Positions 34,164 through 45,184 of a DNA stretch of 64,000 nucleotides are shown piece by piece. A program made the translations under genes and the position numbers. Below the pieces are notes generated by a model. That model was not told the DNA's origin, made no database searches, and worked only from the letters and a program-made list of their open reading frames with translations. The first letter of the stretch is position 1, and each line of letters opens with the position of its first letter. Source of the stretch: Callorhinus ursinus (lineage: Eukaryota > Chordata > Mammalia > Carnivora > Otariidae); contig NW_020313005.1 in the NCBI RefSeq assembly GCF_003265705.1, forward strand, positions 16,684,109 through 16,748,108, written 5' to 3'.

Positions 34164-34370
34164 GGGGCGCCTGGGTGGCTCAGTCATTAAGCGTCTGCCT
34201 TCGGCTCGGGTCATGATCCCGGGGTCCCGGGATCAAGTCCCGCATCGGGCTCCCTGCTCGGCAGGAAGCCTGCTTCTCCCTCTCCCACCCCCCCTGCTTG
34301 TGTTCCCTCTCTCGCTGTGTCTCTCTCTGTCAAATAAATAAATAGAATAAAACCTTTAAAAAAATAAATT
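34164..34370 (+). repeat. Can-SINE (tRNA-Lys-derived)
   Basis: Complete forward copy: head 'ggggcgcctgggtggctcag', 'gatcccggggtcccgggatc', pyrimidine tract and 'caaataaataaat' tail. A perfect 14-bp duplication, aaaacactggtcta, is at 34150-34163 and 34371-34384. Confidence 0.97.
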
Positions 34371-34384
34371 AAAACACTGGTCTA

Positions 34385-34549
34385 GCCTATTGGTCTGATA
34401 GAATATCTTTGATTAAATCCGGTTCAACAGACTTGGCCTGCTGTGTGCTAAGATCTCAGTAGCCCTTGTGATTCAAGGGTGAAAAATACCCATTTCCTGT
34501 ATTTAGGTGCTCATTGACGCCTTATATTCCGGTAGTAACATACATCTTA
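34385..34549. other. Non-coding, unassigned
   Basis: Short unique gap between the Can-SINE and the LTR. Confidence 0.4.
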
Positions 34550-35054
34550 TGTATCACTTAGCTTTTGATGCATGACAAATTAACCCCAAAGCTTACTGGT
34601 TTTAAGCAGCAAATATTTATTGTTTCTCAAGGAATCTGTGGACGGACTGAGAGCCGGTTCTAGTCTGGGCTAACCCAGCTGATCTCTGAGGTCCGCTGGA
34701 GGCTCAACTGGGCTGGATGGTCTCACTTGTGACATTGCCTTGATATCAGCTGGAGCTACTGAGAGGCTTGGCCTTACATCTCTCTTCATCCCACAGGGTC
34801 TTATCCCCGTGGTGGTAGTCACAGGTGTCCCAAGGGCAGTAAGAAAAGTCTCATGAGCCAATGCTATGGGAGTGCCTCTTAGGGCAAGTTTGCTAATGTC
34901 TCATTGGCTAAAACAAGTCCCGTGGTCAAGCTTAGCTTTAAGGAATGAAGAAATAGACTACATTTTTTGATAGAAGTGGCAGCAAAGTCATATTACAAAG
35001 TTGCTTGCATGCAAGGATGTGAGGAATTTGTGGCCACTTTTGTAATCTACCACA
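34550..35054 (-). repeat. MLT1-type (ERVL-MaLR) solo LTR
   Basis: Antisense copy: starts 'tgtatcacttagcttttgat', then 'gcatgacaaattaaccccaa', 'agcttactggttttaagcag', 'caaatatttattgtttctca', and ends 'gtggccacttttgtaatcta' plus 'ccaca'. The TG...CA ends are kept. No internal region or partner LTR is present. Confidence 0.7.
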
Positions 35055-35089
35055 TCACATTGCCACATAATACATCTTTTAACATACCA

Positions 35090-35300
35090 GAGTAGAAATC
35101 AGTACGAGGAACTAAAAAAGGAATCAGATTTGATGTATTAAGGAAGACTTTGCAGAGTTGATGACCTGTGCATAAGATTTTGGAGGACAAATGGAAGCTC
35201 TTTGAGTTTAAGAAATCTGATTAGAAGAACTAGAGCCAGGAAAGATAGATACAGAGAATCAAGGAGTCAGAGTGCACAGGGGACAGAGGTAATCAGACTC
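35090..35300 (-). repeat. L2-like fragment (tentative)
   Basis: 'ttaaggaagactttgcagag', 'ttgatgacctgtgcataag' and 'ccaggaaagatagatacag' recall the reverse L2 'ggaaggcttcctggaggaggtgaca' region. Weak. Confidence 0.35.
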
Positions 35301-35779
35301 CATTGCCCTTGCTAAAGGATAAGGCTGGGCTGTAATCATGATCCTGAAATTATACATAAAGTACTATATTCTTAATACTTTTAATTTTATTATTATGGGT
35401 TTTTTTAATTTTAGATTTTCTCTCAACCCAAATGAAAATTAAATATCTTTTTGGAAAAGGAACTTTGTGGCTTTTTTTTTTTAATTTTCCAAGGTGTTTT
35501 GTTTGCAAGTCATCCTTTGCAAATTAACTGTAAAAATTAAGCTTGCTTTTCTTTTGAGAGGTATGCTTGAGAAGATGCACACAATTAAACCAAGACCTTG
35601 ATGCTTTCTAGACTATAGATTCTGAGAACCTAATTTTTTCCAAGCTCCTCCTTGTCATCTGTCTCTATTTATTAAAACGTTAAAATGCTTTCTTCGTCAC
35701 AATCTGACTTATCCCAAGTTGTAGCTGGATATTTCATTTTATTATTTAGAGCCCTGAGTGTTTCCAAAAAAAGGTTCAG
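35301..35779. other. Non-coding, A/T-rich
   Basis: Unique A/T-rich sequence with T-runs near 35400 and 35471. No exon seen. Confidence 0.4.
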
Positions 35780-36330
35780 CAAGATTCCTTAGTTTAGTCA
35801 TTCACACAAATACTATTCTAGGCACCTGAGTAAAATAAGCACAGGGCCATAGAGTCATGGAGCTTCTAGACTGGCAGGAGACAGAGAATAACAACACTTT
35901 TAGCAAGGAAGAAAATCATAGAGATTATTAGATGACAAGTGTTTTGGAAAGACTAAACAAATAGAACAGAATAAGGGGAGTCAAGACCGCAGTGGAGTGG
36001 GCAAGGTAGGCTGCAATTTTAATAGGGTGCTCAGGGTAGACTTCCTGGAGAAGGAGACAAATGAGCGAAGACTTGAAGGTAAGGGGTTGGCCAAGTGTGG
36101 GAAAAGCTTTCCAGGAAAAGGAGGCAGGAGGTGCAAATGTCTTGTTACAAAAATGCACCTGACATATTTGATGAACAGCAAAAGCAGTCAGTGTGGCCGG
36201 ATGAAGTAACAATGAAGGAGAGTTGTAGGACGTGAGATCTAAGACGTGATTGGGGAAGATTATTATCCAGCCTTATAGACTGTTGGAAGAACTTTACACA
36301 GTTATCAGATTTGTTTTATTGTCCTTGCTA
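35780..36330 (-). repeat. L2 LINE fragment
   Basis: Clear reverse L2 order: 'actattctaggcacctgag', 'gagtcatggagcttctagac', 'tggcaggagacagagaataa', 'gcagtggagtgggcaagg', 'gggtagacttcctggagaag', 'gacttgaaggtaaggggttg', 'gaaaagctttccaggaaaag', 'gtgtggccggatgaagtaac'. The reverse frames over it (66-94 codons) are by-products. Confidence 0.8.
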
Positions 36331-36619
36331 ATTTGGTCAACTGAATGGGTGGTTTCATCTTATTGTGATTGGCATTATTGTGGGTGTTTTCATATTCAGG
36401 TTCAAACACATGAAAATTCCTGACTCCCTGTCTCACTGTGCTATTACACTCTACACCTTGGAAATGCTCTGCTTACAGTGATATATATTGTCCAGGTAAC
36501 AGTGGGCATGGCCAGGCTGATGCCATCGGAGTTCATGGCGCTGTTTGAGTATGTAGACTACTTCATAGTATTTGTGATCACAAGTCCCTGAGTCAATATC
36601 TTGCTTTCCATTCTGCGTT
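36331..36619. other. Non-coding, unassigned
   Basis: Nothing recognised. Confidence 0.4.
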
Positions 36620-36734
36620 CTTTCACTCCATACATATGTGAGTTTGGGCCAAATGCTTACACTCTTAAAGTCTTAGATTTGTCTACTTCATAGGGTTTTT
36701 GTGAGACTTAAAAGAGATATTGTGTGAAGAGCAT
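36620..36734 (+). repeat. MIR SINE fragment
   Basis: 'gtgagtttgggccaaatgct', 'tacactcttaaagtcttaga', 'tttgtctacttcatagggtt' and 'tttgtgagacttaaaagaga' follow the MIR 3' half. Confidence 0.6.
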
Positions 36735-36766
36735 GATGTGATGATGATAATGATGATGGTGATGAT
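36735..36766. repeat. (GAT)n imperfect microsatellite
   Basis: Imperfect GAT/GATG units. It encodes a His run on the reverse strand, which explains a spurious His-rich frame. Confidence 0.85.
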
Positions 36767-37679
36767 TTAATCCGCATACTCTGTTTTGCCACAAAGCTGG
36801 GTGGTTTTCTGTCCTGGGAATGTCCTCTGTCACAAGATTCACAGTTGTAGCTATAGGAAAGGCCTCTGAGTCTCTTGGCTTCCTCCTGGGAAACTCCTTC
36901 TCACTCTGTTGATGCCAAATCAGAGCATGGTCACAAAAGCCTTGAAAGAGTTCAAGGTTTTCACAGCCTCCAAAACACACATACACTTACATCACCTCTG
37001 GTTTATATACAGACTGTGTGTGGAAAAAAATCTCTAGGGGCTCAAGACTGTTTATTGATAATGTCTCATTGCAGTGTGGTAAATATTTATCACAGGAGCA
37101 AAGCACTGAAGTCCCATTGTTCCAGGTGTGTGACAAAGAGGACTCAGGACTTCCAAAGATTCAATCACTAAAGAAATCAAAAGGACACTTTGCTTGGAGA
37201 GTGGAATTTGGGGCACTGGGTGCTGTGGTCTCATTTAGAAGCCCTCAAAATGATAAATAATAACCTACCTGCTCCCCAGGCTCCAGAAAACCATCATCAG
37301 AAGGCAGAATTTGAAGGAATCTTCACCAAATTTTCCAAACTTACAGAAATATTTGAGTCCTCATGGCAGGCTCATCAACCGGGTGATGATTGGAAAGCTG
37401 AGGTTGCAATGGGCAAGGCTCCATTTGGAATGATGCTTCATTTTATCTCTATTCGTAAGTAATTGTAGTTCATAGAGTGATTTCCCTGTGTACCTTCTTT
37501 TATTTTGCTAGATTCTCTCCTCTTATGAGAGTAAGGGAATCATGGCAAGGATTGAAAGTCTGGGATAGGGCCATGTTACCAGAGGGCACCAGGAGGTGTA
37601 AGAGACCCAAGTCATTCTTACTATGCACCTGTTCAGTACCTAGCACTTCAGGTAATCCTTGGTAGTCTCATAAAAATAG
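36767..37679. other. Non-coding, unassigned
   Basis: Several short frames in different phases (80-98 codons at 36875-37462). None resembles a known protein. No repeat identified. Confidence 0.4.
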
Positions 37680-37800
37680 TGTGTTCAGTAAAGCAGATTC
37701 AGAGAAGTTAGGTGAACTTTCCAAGATCACACATCTATTAGGAAGTAGAAGTGGAATTGGAATTCTCATCTTTCTGACTTGGGGTCCAGGTTGAGTTTCA
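37680..37800 (-). repeat. MIR SINE fragment
   Basis: 'gcagattcagagaagttagg', 'tgaactttccaagatcacac', 'atctattaggaagtagaag' and 'tggaattggaattctcatct' follow the reverse MIR core. Confidence 0.7.
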
Positions 37801-38151
37801 CTAGAAAACAGCTTCATTCCATTCCACATTTCCCCCAAAGAGAAATAAGTTGTAATACACATGGGAACCCCCAACTTCTCTAACACCATTAGCTTAGTCA
37901 TTTCCGCTATGGTGGAACTGGGAATGAAGAAGGCAATAAAGATGATATGTCCCTTTGAGCTTAGTTTCCATGGCTTTGCTAGTCAAAGGGAAAAGAAAGA
38001 GGTTCAGTCAAAGCAGCACACAATGCATTTTAATGTAAAGCTCAAAGGGAAGTTCATCAAAGAGAACCCAGGCCAATGGAAGGAATCTTATCCATGGAAC
38101 TCTGTTGTGTCAGTAATGGTAGAGCTGCAAAATACCCGAGTGGGGCAAACC
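37801..38151. other. Non-coding, unassigned
   Basis: Includes part of a 135-codon frame (37861-38268) that runs into the purine tract. No recognisable domain. Confidence 0.4.
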
Positions 38152-38221
38152 TGGAAAGAGGGAGAGAGAAAGGAAGGGCTGGCAGGAGAAAGAGAGACAG
38201 GAGAGCAGAGCGAGGGAGAGC
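38152..38221. repeat. Purine-rich (GA) tract
   Basis: 'ggaaagagggagagagaaag', 'gagaaagagagacaggagag' and so on, broken by 'ggctggc'. The Arg/Glu/Gly-rich frames over it reflect composition. Confidence 0.8.
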
Positions 38222-38519
38222 CACATCATTTTCTTCATTATCCTGTCCATTTGCCTTCATTTTCCTGAAGTTCTGTCCATCAGCTGCTAACACCTCATTC
38301 TCTAAACAATAAATACAACTTGAGCAAATTAAGTGAAAAGGCTTTGGAGAGCCCAATTATTCTGTGTCCCCCAGTTGCTTGGAAATGGACTTCATTTCCC
38401 TGTAATGAACAAAAATAGTGAGTGACAGCCTGGCCAAATGAGGCACGTCCCAGCTCTGGCTTCATCTGTCAGGCACAAGCAGAGAAAGACTTTATGGATT
38501 GTTGCTGCAGCACACATAA

Positions 38520-38520
<1 letters not shown>
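38222..38520. other. Non-coding, unassigned
   Basis: Nothing recognised. Confidence 0.4.

Positions 38521-38563
<43 letters not shown>
38521..38563. repeat. (TG)n microsatellite, about 21 units
   Basis: Perfect TG repeat with 'cacacataaa' before and 'acacatatgcata' after, so a longer alternating purine-pyrimidine stretch. Likely polymorphic and Z-DNA-prone. Confidence 0.97.
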
Positions 38564-38565
<2 letters not shown>

Positions 38566-38849
38566 ACATATGCATACTTAAAACTAAATTGAAAGGCACC
38601 TGCTCCTGGGAGAGCTGCTATTTTTTTCCTTCCCAATTCATCATAACAGTTGCTACCTCTTGAAAATCTAGTAAGTTTCTGAGAAAAGTCATGTTTATTA
38701 TGGAAGTCATTTATTAATAATAAATAGAGGTGAACTCAGAAACAGAAATATTTTGTTTTCCCATACCTAGTGTGAAGGCATTATTGGGTAACTTACTTCT
38801 TCTACCTTATAGTCTGGACTCATTTTTTTAGTTACTTCTCTAGATATTT
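38564..38849. other. Non-coding, unassigned
   Basis: Nothing recognised. Confidence 0.4.
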
Positions 38850-39060
38850 TTGGCTCATTCATTCATTCAACAGATACTTTATGAAAGTCTGCTCTCTGCC
38901 ATGACTGTAATAGGTGCAGAGTGGCTGCAAGCTGATTAAGCAATATTTCTCTATAAGAATTTCTTAACTGGTAAGGGAGACAGACACATCAAAAAACAAA
39001 TATCTAAATTATAATGTGTTATATATTATGTTAGAACATTCCCTTAGAGGAAATATACAA
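38850..39060 (-). repeat. L2 LINE, 3' end
   Basis: 'ggctcattcattcattcaac' starts the reverse L2 end, then 'agatactttatgaaagtctg', 'aatttcttaactggtaaggg' and 'agacagacacatcaaaaaac'. Confidence 0.7.
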
Positions 39061-39254
39061 TGTCTCTGAAATTCAGATTGGTAGTACTTGCCCCTATATA
39101 TTTATTATGATGGGTGTGCTATTTGTCAGAGTATACACACTTGCATTTCTATTTTCAATCCTAACTTTAACATTAGGACAGCTGACAAGTGTGCCTTTTC
39201 CTATGTGTGATGTGAACCTTTCATTCTTAAACTTCTTAATACTGAAAAAAATGT

Positions 39255-39560
39255 CATTTCTTTATCATCTATTCAACAAATAATTATCGGGCATCTCTTC
39301 CATTCCAGGTATCATCCTAAATGCTGGGATTCTCGAGGTAAACGTGGCTCATACAGTCCCTATCCTTAATGTGGTTTTAATCTATCAAGGGAAATAGATA
39401 TGAAACAAATAGTTGCACCATAATTATTTAATTACAGCTGTAATTAAGTGATATGATGGAAAAGGGCAGAATGCTTTAAGAATGTATAATGAGAACCTGA
39501 CATAGTTTGGGGGAAGAGAGGGAGGGTTCAAGAAAAGCATTCTTGATAAATGAAATCTAT
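39255..39560 (-). repeat. L2 LINE, 3' end
   Basis: A second reverse copy about 200 bp on: 'ctattcaacaaataattatc', 'gggcatctcttccattccag', 'ctaaatgctgggattctcga', 'catacagtccctatccttaa', 'gaaatagatatgaaacaaat', 'agtgatatgatggaaaaggg' and 'gaagagagggagggttcaag'. Confidence 0.78.
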
Positions 39561-40214
39561 AATATGAGTTGGTCATGTGGAGAGGATATAGGACATCTTT
39601 TCAGGCCAATTTCTTTTATAGTTGTTTCCATATAAGTATGTCTTTTTCTGAGAGTGGGTGGGTTTGATTCTGAGACATCAGTGGGGGATATGAAAGCAGG
39701 GCTACCTTGGGAGCAGTCAGAACAGGGAGCCATGAAGTGGCGGGACTTATAGGGAATGGGAAGCCCCATACCCTGAACTATAACCTACTCTAGCCCTTAA
39801 TATATTCCTTTGGTCCTGGAGAAGGCCATTGATTTAGACAAAATGTGTTTCAGTCTTATAGTATCCTTTATTCAACATGGGTATTCTTCTAGAATAGCCA
39901 GAACTTGCAGAGCCAGAACAGCAGAGAAAGGGTAAATAGCAGGTGAGATATGTGTCAAATGTGTATCAAAGACCACCTTTTCCTACTCTGTGTTCATTAG
40001 TATAGATATATGAGTAGCCAGTCCTGGTGTCATATTTATGATGCCCTACCGACATACTTCATTTAACTTTATCATCCCAAACTATTAATGCAAGAATTGA
40101 GTAATTAAGAAAGGTTTAATGAGTTACTCTGTGCCACATCCTGTGCCTAGAGTTTACTCCAGAGATTCAAAGTTCTTACCTACTGTTCTTTCTACTATGG
40201 CCCAGTTGTCCTGT
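39561..40214. other. Non-coding, unassigned
   Basis: No supported exon or named repeat. The reverse 70-codon frame at 39557-39769 is unremarkable. Confidence 0.4.
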
Positions 40215-40660
40215 CATAAGTCCATAAATAACGGATGTCAAACCAATGAATCACTGAAGTAGGAATTAGTAAAAGTTTATTGTGCACACACCAAAAAGAC
40301 AGTTTGCAAACTGGGACCACTCAAAGCAAAACATGGAATGAAGATCAGGGTTATATTGTTATAAAGCAGCATATATAGTGAGACGGCAATGACTATTCTT
40401 CACAGTGATTGGTTACAATATTAGACTTTTTTTAAATGATGGAGATTTGGTTAGTGGTGATATCATATCAACCTTGGGAACCAGCTTAAGTTTTGCTTAC
40501 GATTTCCAGAGGCATAAGCAAGAACTGACCCAGGTCAGGTTAAGTCTTACAAAATAAATTAAGTTTTGTTTGTATGACTAAACTGGTTTTATCTGCTCAG
40601 GGAATTTCAAGGCTGGTCTCCATTGTTTCTGATTTTAAAAGCCTCTCCACAATGATTCTG
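40215..40660 (-). repeat. Possible antisense LTR
   Basis: 'taaaagtttattgtgcacac' (AATAAA-type signal on the reverse strand), 'accaaaaagacagtttgcaa' and 'actgggaccactcaaagc' look like an antisense endogenous-retrovirus LTR. I cannot name the family and the ends are not defined. Confidence 0.35.
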
Positions 40661-40730
40661 CCTATAGCAAAACACATACAGTACAGACTTCTTCCCTGCA
40701 TCAATTCACCCACTCATGTACTTATACTCG

Positions 40731-40820
40731 ATAATACAACACAACACGGTGCAAAACTATACAACACAACATTACACAATGCAACACAACACAATACAAT
40801 ATAACAATACAGTACAATAA
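40731..40820. repeat. (ACAAC)n-type low-complexity tract
   Basis: Repeated TACAACACAAC, GCAACACAACAC and ACAATACAATA units. Almost free of G, so strongly A/C-skewed on this strand. Confidence 0.88.
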
Positions 40821-41220
40821 GTGTTGCTGAGTACTTCCTGTGTGCCAAGCAATGTGCCAAGCACTTGGGATACAATGGGGAGCAGAATAAAGAGGATCCT
40901 TGCCCCAATAGAGTTTATAATCAAGTTAGGAAGAGCAATAACTCTTTAATATAGGGTGATAGGTGCCCCCTATGTACAAAGAGTATAAGATACCATGGTA
41001 ACTCAGAATGGGGTACGCTTCACCTTGCCCAGGTGGTTAAAAGCAGTTTTAAGTGTTAATTACATGGCTTGGAGGTGCTAAGCAGATGTGGGAAAAAGGA
41101 AGGAAATGTTTTCCAAAATGAAAGGACAGCCTGAGTGAGGAGCCCATGCTGGCTAGAACAGAGCATATTGCAGGGTTCAATATGGCTACAGAAAAGCAAG
41201 AGGGGGATAGTGGCAAGAGG
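40821..41220 (-). repeat. L2 LINE fragment
   Basis: 'gctgagtacttcctgtgtgc', 'caagcacttgggatacaatg', 'aatagagtttataatcaag', 'ggtacgcttcaccttgccca', 'gaaatgttttccaaaatgaa' and 'gcctgagtgaggagccc' follow the reverse L2 order. Confidence 0.72.
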
Positions 41221-41449
41221 TAAGGATGTCATAAGGGTTATCTGGTTTTCTCATATTAAAAGATAATCATAGTGACATCAATGCATCCAGAAGCCTGGGT
41301 CTGAAAATTACATTTGACAGTCTGCCTTCTTCCTCTGTTGAGATTGTTTTCTGAGAGTACTACACCACAGACTTATGGTGCCTTGGCATTTAACAGTCAA
41401 TGTCGACCTCAGCAGTAGGTTTTCTTGAATAAATATATGATTAAAAATA
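41221..41449. other. Non-coding, unassigned
   Basis: Nothing recognised. Confidence 0.4.
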
Positions 41450-41640
41450 GAATTTGAAGAAATCTTAGAAGCTGTTTAGTTCTACTGACCCTACCCCAAC
41501 TCCTGCCAATAAAAAAACTGAGGTCTAGTGATAGATGGTCAACTGCCCAAAGTCACAGAGATACAGACACATCTAAAATTACAATTAAGACCATGCAGTC
41601 CAAAGCCTTTACACTGAATTATCATTTTCATTATTCATTG
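41450..41640 (-). repeat. Ancient MIR-like or other old SINE-type repeat
   Basis: 'aatcttagaagctgtttagt', 'tctactgaccctaccccaac', 'aaaaactgaggtctagtgat' and 'caactgcccaaagtcacaga' match the widespread 'gaaactgaggcccagagagg...cccaaggtcacaca' pattern. Family uncertain. Confidence 0.5.
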
Positions 41641-42239
41641 TTAGGAGAAGTGTCTAAAAACTCTGATATTCAATTGTTAATGTTCTGAATTTAAAACCTG
41701 TTAATTTGTTCAACTGGGATTTTCTTACGGCTTTCCTCTGGAAAATCAAGTGAATGCACTGCTTGGTCTGAGTTTCGCTCAGCAACCCCGCACTCTGAGT
41801 CTTAACCTTTCAGTTCTAAGACTCTGTCAATGGGCCATTGTAGCTCTGAGTACATAAGTGGGAGCAGAGAGGGCAAAAATGTGTGCTCTATTCATTCACA
41901 AATTTGTTGACCAGAAGGATCTTCTGAATTAGTGCACCTCTTGTTTCCATTTTGGCCCCAGTTGGCAAGCAAGCATACCTGTGATATAGGAAGAGAAGGT
42001 GCATAAGGTAAGACAATGCAATCTTCGGTCAGCCCTAGTAATCTCTCCAAGTAATACTGGACATTTGCTTATTGGGCTAGCCTATAAATGGCCTTTCAAA
42101 CCCACTAGCCTTTGTGTACTTAATGGCTTAGAATTGCAAATGTTTCCAGGAGCACAGGATGTTACAGAAGGAGTGATAGAGAACAGTAATTCACTTTGTT
42201 TCCTTCCTCTCTAACACATTCTTTGTACTCTTACTGAGG
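41641..42239. other. Non-coding, unassigned
   Basis: Unique sequence. A 71-codon frame at 41999-42214 has no recognisable features. Confidence 0.4.
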
Positions 42240-42370
42240 AATCATGGAATCCAGCAGTTTTACAGCTGAAAGAGTCTTTGATTATCTAGTTTTATATTTT
42301 AGAGCTCAGGAAACTGAGGACCCCGGAAGCTACACAATTTCCTGAAAGTTCCCTAGCTAGTGGTAGTATA
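42240..42370 (-). repeat. Ancient MIR-like or other old SINE-type repeat
   Basis: 'gtcttt gattatctag' region followed by 'gagctcaggaaactgaggac' and 'ttccctagctagtggtag', the same pattern as 41450-41640. Confidence 0.5.
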
Positions 42371-42469
42371 GAATTGAGTATATCGATGTCTCTAAGAAAA
42401 GATAGCACACACAGACATAAATATGGCAAGTTTTACCCACTGCCTAATTACTCTGTTTTTTTAATAGCA

Positions 42470-42600
42470 ATGGCTCCCATCCATTGAATATTTATGCTGT
42501 GTCAGGCACTGTGTGAGGCATTTTTTGGTCTATTGTCTCTTTTAAGCCTTAAAATAATGTTATGAAGTATAGCTGGTATCATCATCATCCCTGGCTTAAA
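42470..42600 (-). repeat. MIR SINE fragment
   Basis: 'ccattgaatatttatgctgt', 'gtcaggcactgtgtgaggca', 'taaaataatgttatgaagta' and 'tatcatcatcatccctgg' are the reverse MIR/L2 3' part. Confidence 0.65.
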
Positions 42601-42609
42601 GGGTAAGAG

Positions 42610-42835
42610 TTACTAATTATTAAATGCTCACTATGGGCACTAGACACTGTTTAACATCCTTTATGTGCATTAGCTCTTGTAGTACTGATAACAGTACTGC
42701 TAGAAACCCCCATCTCCCAGACAGGAAACTGAAGCAAAGCACAGGTGCATCCGGTGTCCAAGACCATAAAGCTAGCAAGTATTGGAGGCAGGATTTGTAC
42801 CGAAGCCCTCACTAAGTCTCACTCTACACCATTAC
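42610..42835 (-). repeat. MIR SINE
   Basis: 'aattattaaatgctcactat', 'gggcactagacactgtttaa', 'tatgtgcattagctcttgta', 'cccagacaggaaactgaagc' and 'aagctagcaagtattggagg' give a near-complete reverse MIR, directly after another MIR piece in the same orientation. Confidence 0.8.
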
Positions 42836-42851
42836 ATGTGTCAATCACATT

Positions 42852-42873
42852 ACAGATGTGAATTCACATCTGT
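42852..42873. other. Perfect 22-bp palindrome
   Basis: Each half is ACAGATGTGAA, mirrored as TTCACATCTGT, with no spacer. The GAATTC centre is flanked by two E-box cores (CAGATG and CATCTG). It lies 16 bases beyond a MIR, outside recognised repeats. Confidence 0.95.
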
Positions 42874-43746
42874 CAGAATCCAGAACTTTTGCTCTTACTC
42901 GCTGTGCTTTATTCTTTCTAAGTTTATAAACACAAAATATAACTTACATTAAATGTCATCTCTTTGGGATTCTTAGTGACAAGGGGTAATACAAACAGTA
43001 ATCATTGATCATAAAGTGATTTAAGGTCAGTATCAACTGATGAACTCTGATCTTCACACTTCTGGGAGACAATAGCTACAGGGAATCAAACATTCTCTCT
43101 GGTCCCTAACCTGTCACTTCCTTGCCCTTTGGAAAACTAAAATTGCTTTTGTTCCTTAAGAAATGCATATAATCCTGCAGAATCAGGTAACTATATCATT
43201 GTATTCCCAAGGCTTTCAACATCACCCTCCCCCAAAAAACAAACAAACATAGATAAAACTTCCTATTTGTTTAGTGTGTGTTTTTCAGATGTTCAGTGAA
43301 GGTCTTGCTGTAGAGTGTGGATCAGGCCACAGGGGATTGATGAAGTTATCAGTCCATTGGCAGTCTTTACATCTTCCTTGGTGCCCAGCTCTCATAATAA
43401 CCTTCTATATAAAGATTTTATGTGCATCATATGATGAATACCGTATAATCCATTCCTTTTTCATATTTAGAGTAACAGAAAATGGAGAGTAAGGATAGGC
43501 TTAAGAGGTCAGGGAGAAGCCAACCAGTCATGTGACTATCAAAATAGAAATGTCAAATTTGGGTTTACAAATAATTTTCGTGGTAAGTCAGATGACCAGT
43601 TTATTGTTTTTCTTCTAATTTGGCATTTAGATAATAACCTTGCCTTAATTCTGTCTTGTCCTTTTATTTTCATAATGTATATTTCACATAGTTTAAATAC
43701 TTCCTAACTGATGATGCCAGTTCTCTGTTAAGGTGAAAGAAGTCCT
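42874..43746. other. Non-coding, unassigned
   Basis: Nothing recognised beyond short A/C-rich bits near 43232-43252. Confidence 0.4.
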
Positions 43747-43932
43747 GAGGCTCCTGGGTGGCATAGTTTGTTAAGCTCAGGTCATGATCTCAGGGTTGTG
43801 AGATCAAGCCCCACATTGGGCTCTGTGCTCAGCATGAAGTCTGCTTAGGATTCTCTCTCCTTCTCCCTCTGCCCCTCCCACTCATGCTCTTTCTCTCTCT
43901 AAAATAAATAAATAAGTCTTTTTTTAAAAAAG
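43747..43932 (+). repeat. Older, diverged Can-SINE
   Basis: 'gaggctcctgggtggcatag', then 'ggtcatgatctcagggttgt', 'gagatcaagccccacattgg' and an 'aaaataaataaataagtctt' tail. It has many differences from the young copies and a shortened head. The flanks 'ggtgaaagaagtcctg' and 'gatgaaagacgtctct' may be a decayed target-site duplication. Confidence 0.88.
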
Positions 43933-44284
43933 GATGAAAGACGTCTCTTTTCTGTTGCATCTTTTAAAATTATCTTGCAATGAAGAGAAATTGTTATTTA
44001 AAAATACTTAAATAATCTGACAGAAAGATATAGTACAGCCTTATTAACTTGGCCTCCACAAATTCAGAATTTTATAATTCACAGAAGGGACTGGTCAGGG
44101 ACTGGAGATTATTTGCCTTTCCTGATAATTCATTTCCTAGTTCCACATCTTTATATAAATAACTCACAACTACCTCTTGGCTACATTTTGAGACAGAAAA
44201 GTCATTCATGGTAAGTCTCTGGACTGAGCACTAATATCCTTCTTCCCAGCTAGCCTTCCAGGTCCTTCATGGCTTTCACCTGGA
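43933..44284. other. Non-coding, unassigned
   Basis: Nothing recognised. Confidence 0.4.
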
Positions 44285-44395
44285 AGGCAAAAGTACTGCA
44301 AGGTATTATCATCCTACTCTACAGATGAGGAAACTGAGGTCCCAAAAGACTGAGTACCTTGCTCAGAAAATGTATAATGGAAAGCTCTGGATTTG
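44285..44395 (-). repeat. MIR SINE fragment
   Basis: 'ggtattatcatcctactcta', 'cagatgaggaaactgaggtc', 'ctgagtaccttgctcagaaa' are reverse MIR core. It faces the forward MIR that follows. Confidence 0.72.
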
Positions 44396-44580
44396 AAACT
44401 AGATCTGGGTTTGAAATCTAACTCTACCACCCAGTCCCCCCACCCCAGCTTTGGGGTCTTGAACAAGTTACTTATTATCATTCTTTGTGTCTCATTCTCT
44501 GCATTTGCAAAATGGTGACACAATAGTACCTCATTATGTAATTGTAGAATCTCATGATGTTCCTGTGGTAAAACAGAGAT
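44396..44580 (+). repeat. MIR SINE
   Basis: 'gatctgggtttgaaatctaa', 'cttgaacaagttacttatta', 'gtgtctcattctctgcattt' and 'gcaaaatggtgacacaatag' give a forward MIR. It forms a head-on pair with the preceding copy. Confidence 0.75.
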
Positions 44581-45184
44581 AAATTCTGGTCACCCATTCA
44601 GCACAGGTACATAGGAAGAACTGGACAATGGTAGCTATTTCTAATTATTGTTCAAGTATTGTTCATACTGCTGGTAAGAGAAGAAACTAGGGTGGAAGTC
44701 CAGGAGGGAAGTTCCAAAGCCTGCTTCCTTTCCATACCACTCACTCCTTTATACACACCTACCCTAGTGATTAAGACTTTCTGGTGGAATGAATCTGTAT
44801 ACAGTAACATTGGGTCCTACCAGGATCCTTGGGAGTTGTGACAGAACATCTGAGCTTCCTACATGGATTACAGTGCTCTAATTCAAAGGACTGAGCAGGT
44901 GGTTACTTGAAGAAGTTTCTCTGTAAGGAGCATTGCCTTGAAATCATCAAAAACAAGAGGATAGAGCTTTTGGACAGTTGATCCCCATCTCAGGCACTTA
45001 AGCAAAACAAGGGATGACAGAGCTCTTAGACCTTCTGCTGCGGCTGCATAGTCTACATGGTTCTTTTTATGTTGGGAAGGGATGTATGAAGAGATATATT
45101 GTAAAGATAGTGAGGTATTTCTGATAGTACTCTTATTTTGTAGAAATATGATACCAGAGGTTATTACAATTGGTGGAGGGGCCA
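44581..45184. other. Non-coding, unassigned
   Basis: The reverse frame 44883-45194 (103 codons) shows no recognisable motif. Confidence 0.4.

Noticed and set aside
34164..34240. tRNA-like sequence with A/B-box character
   Set aside because: It is the tRNA-Lys-derived head of a Can-SINE and not a tRNA gene. The same holds for the other eight copies.
36735..36766. Poly-His coding stretch on the reverse strand
   Set aside because: It is simply the (GAT)n repeat read backwards.
37575..37600. CTCF-like string (CCAGAGGGCACC)
   Set aside because: One core position is missing from the usual motif, and single near-matches are common.
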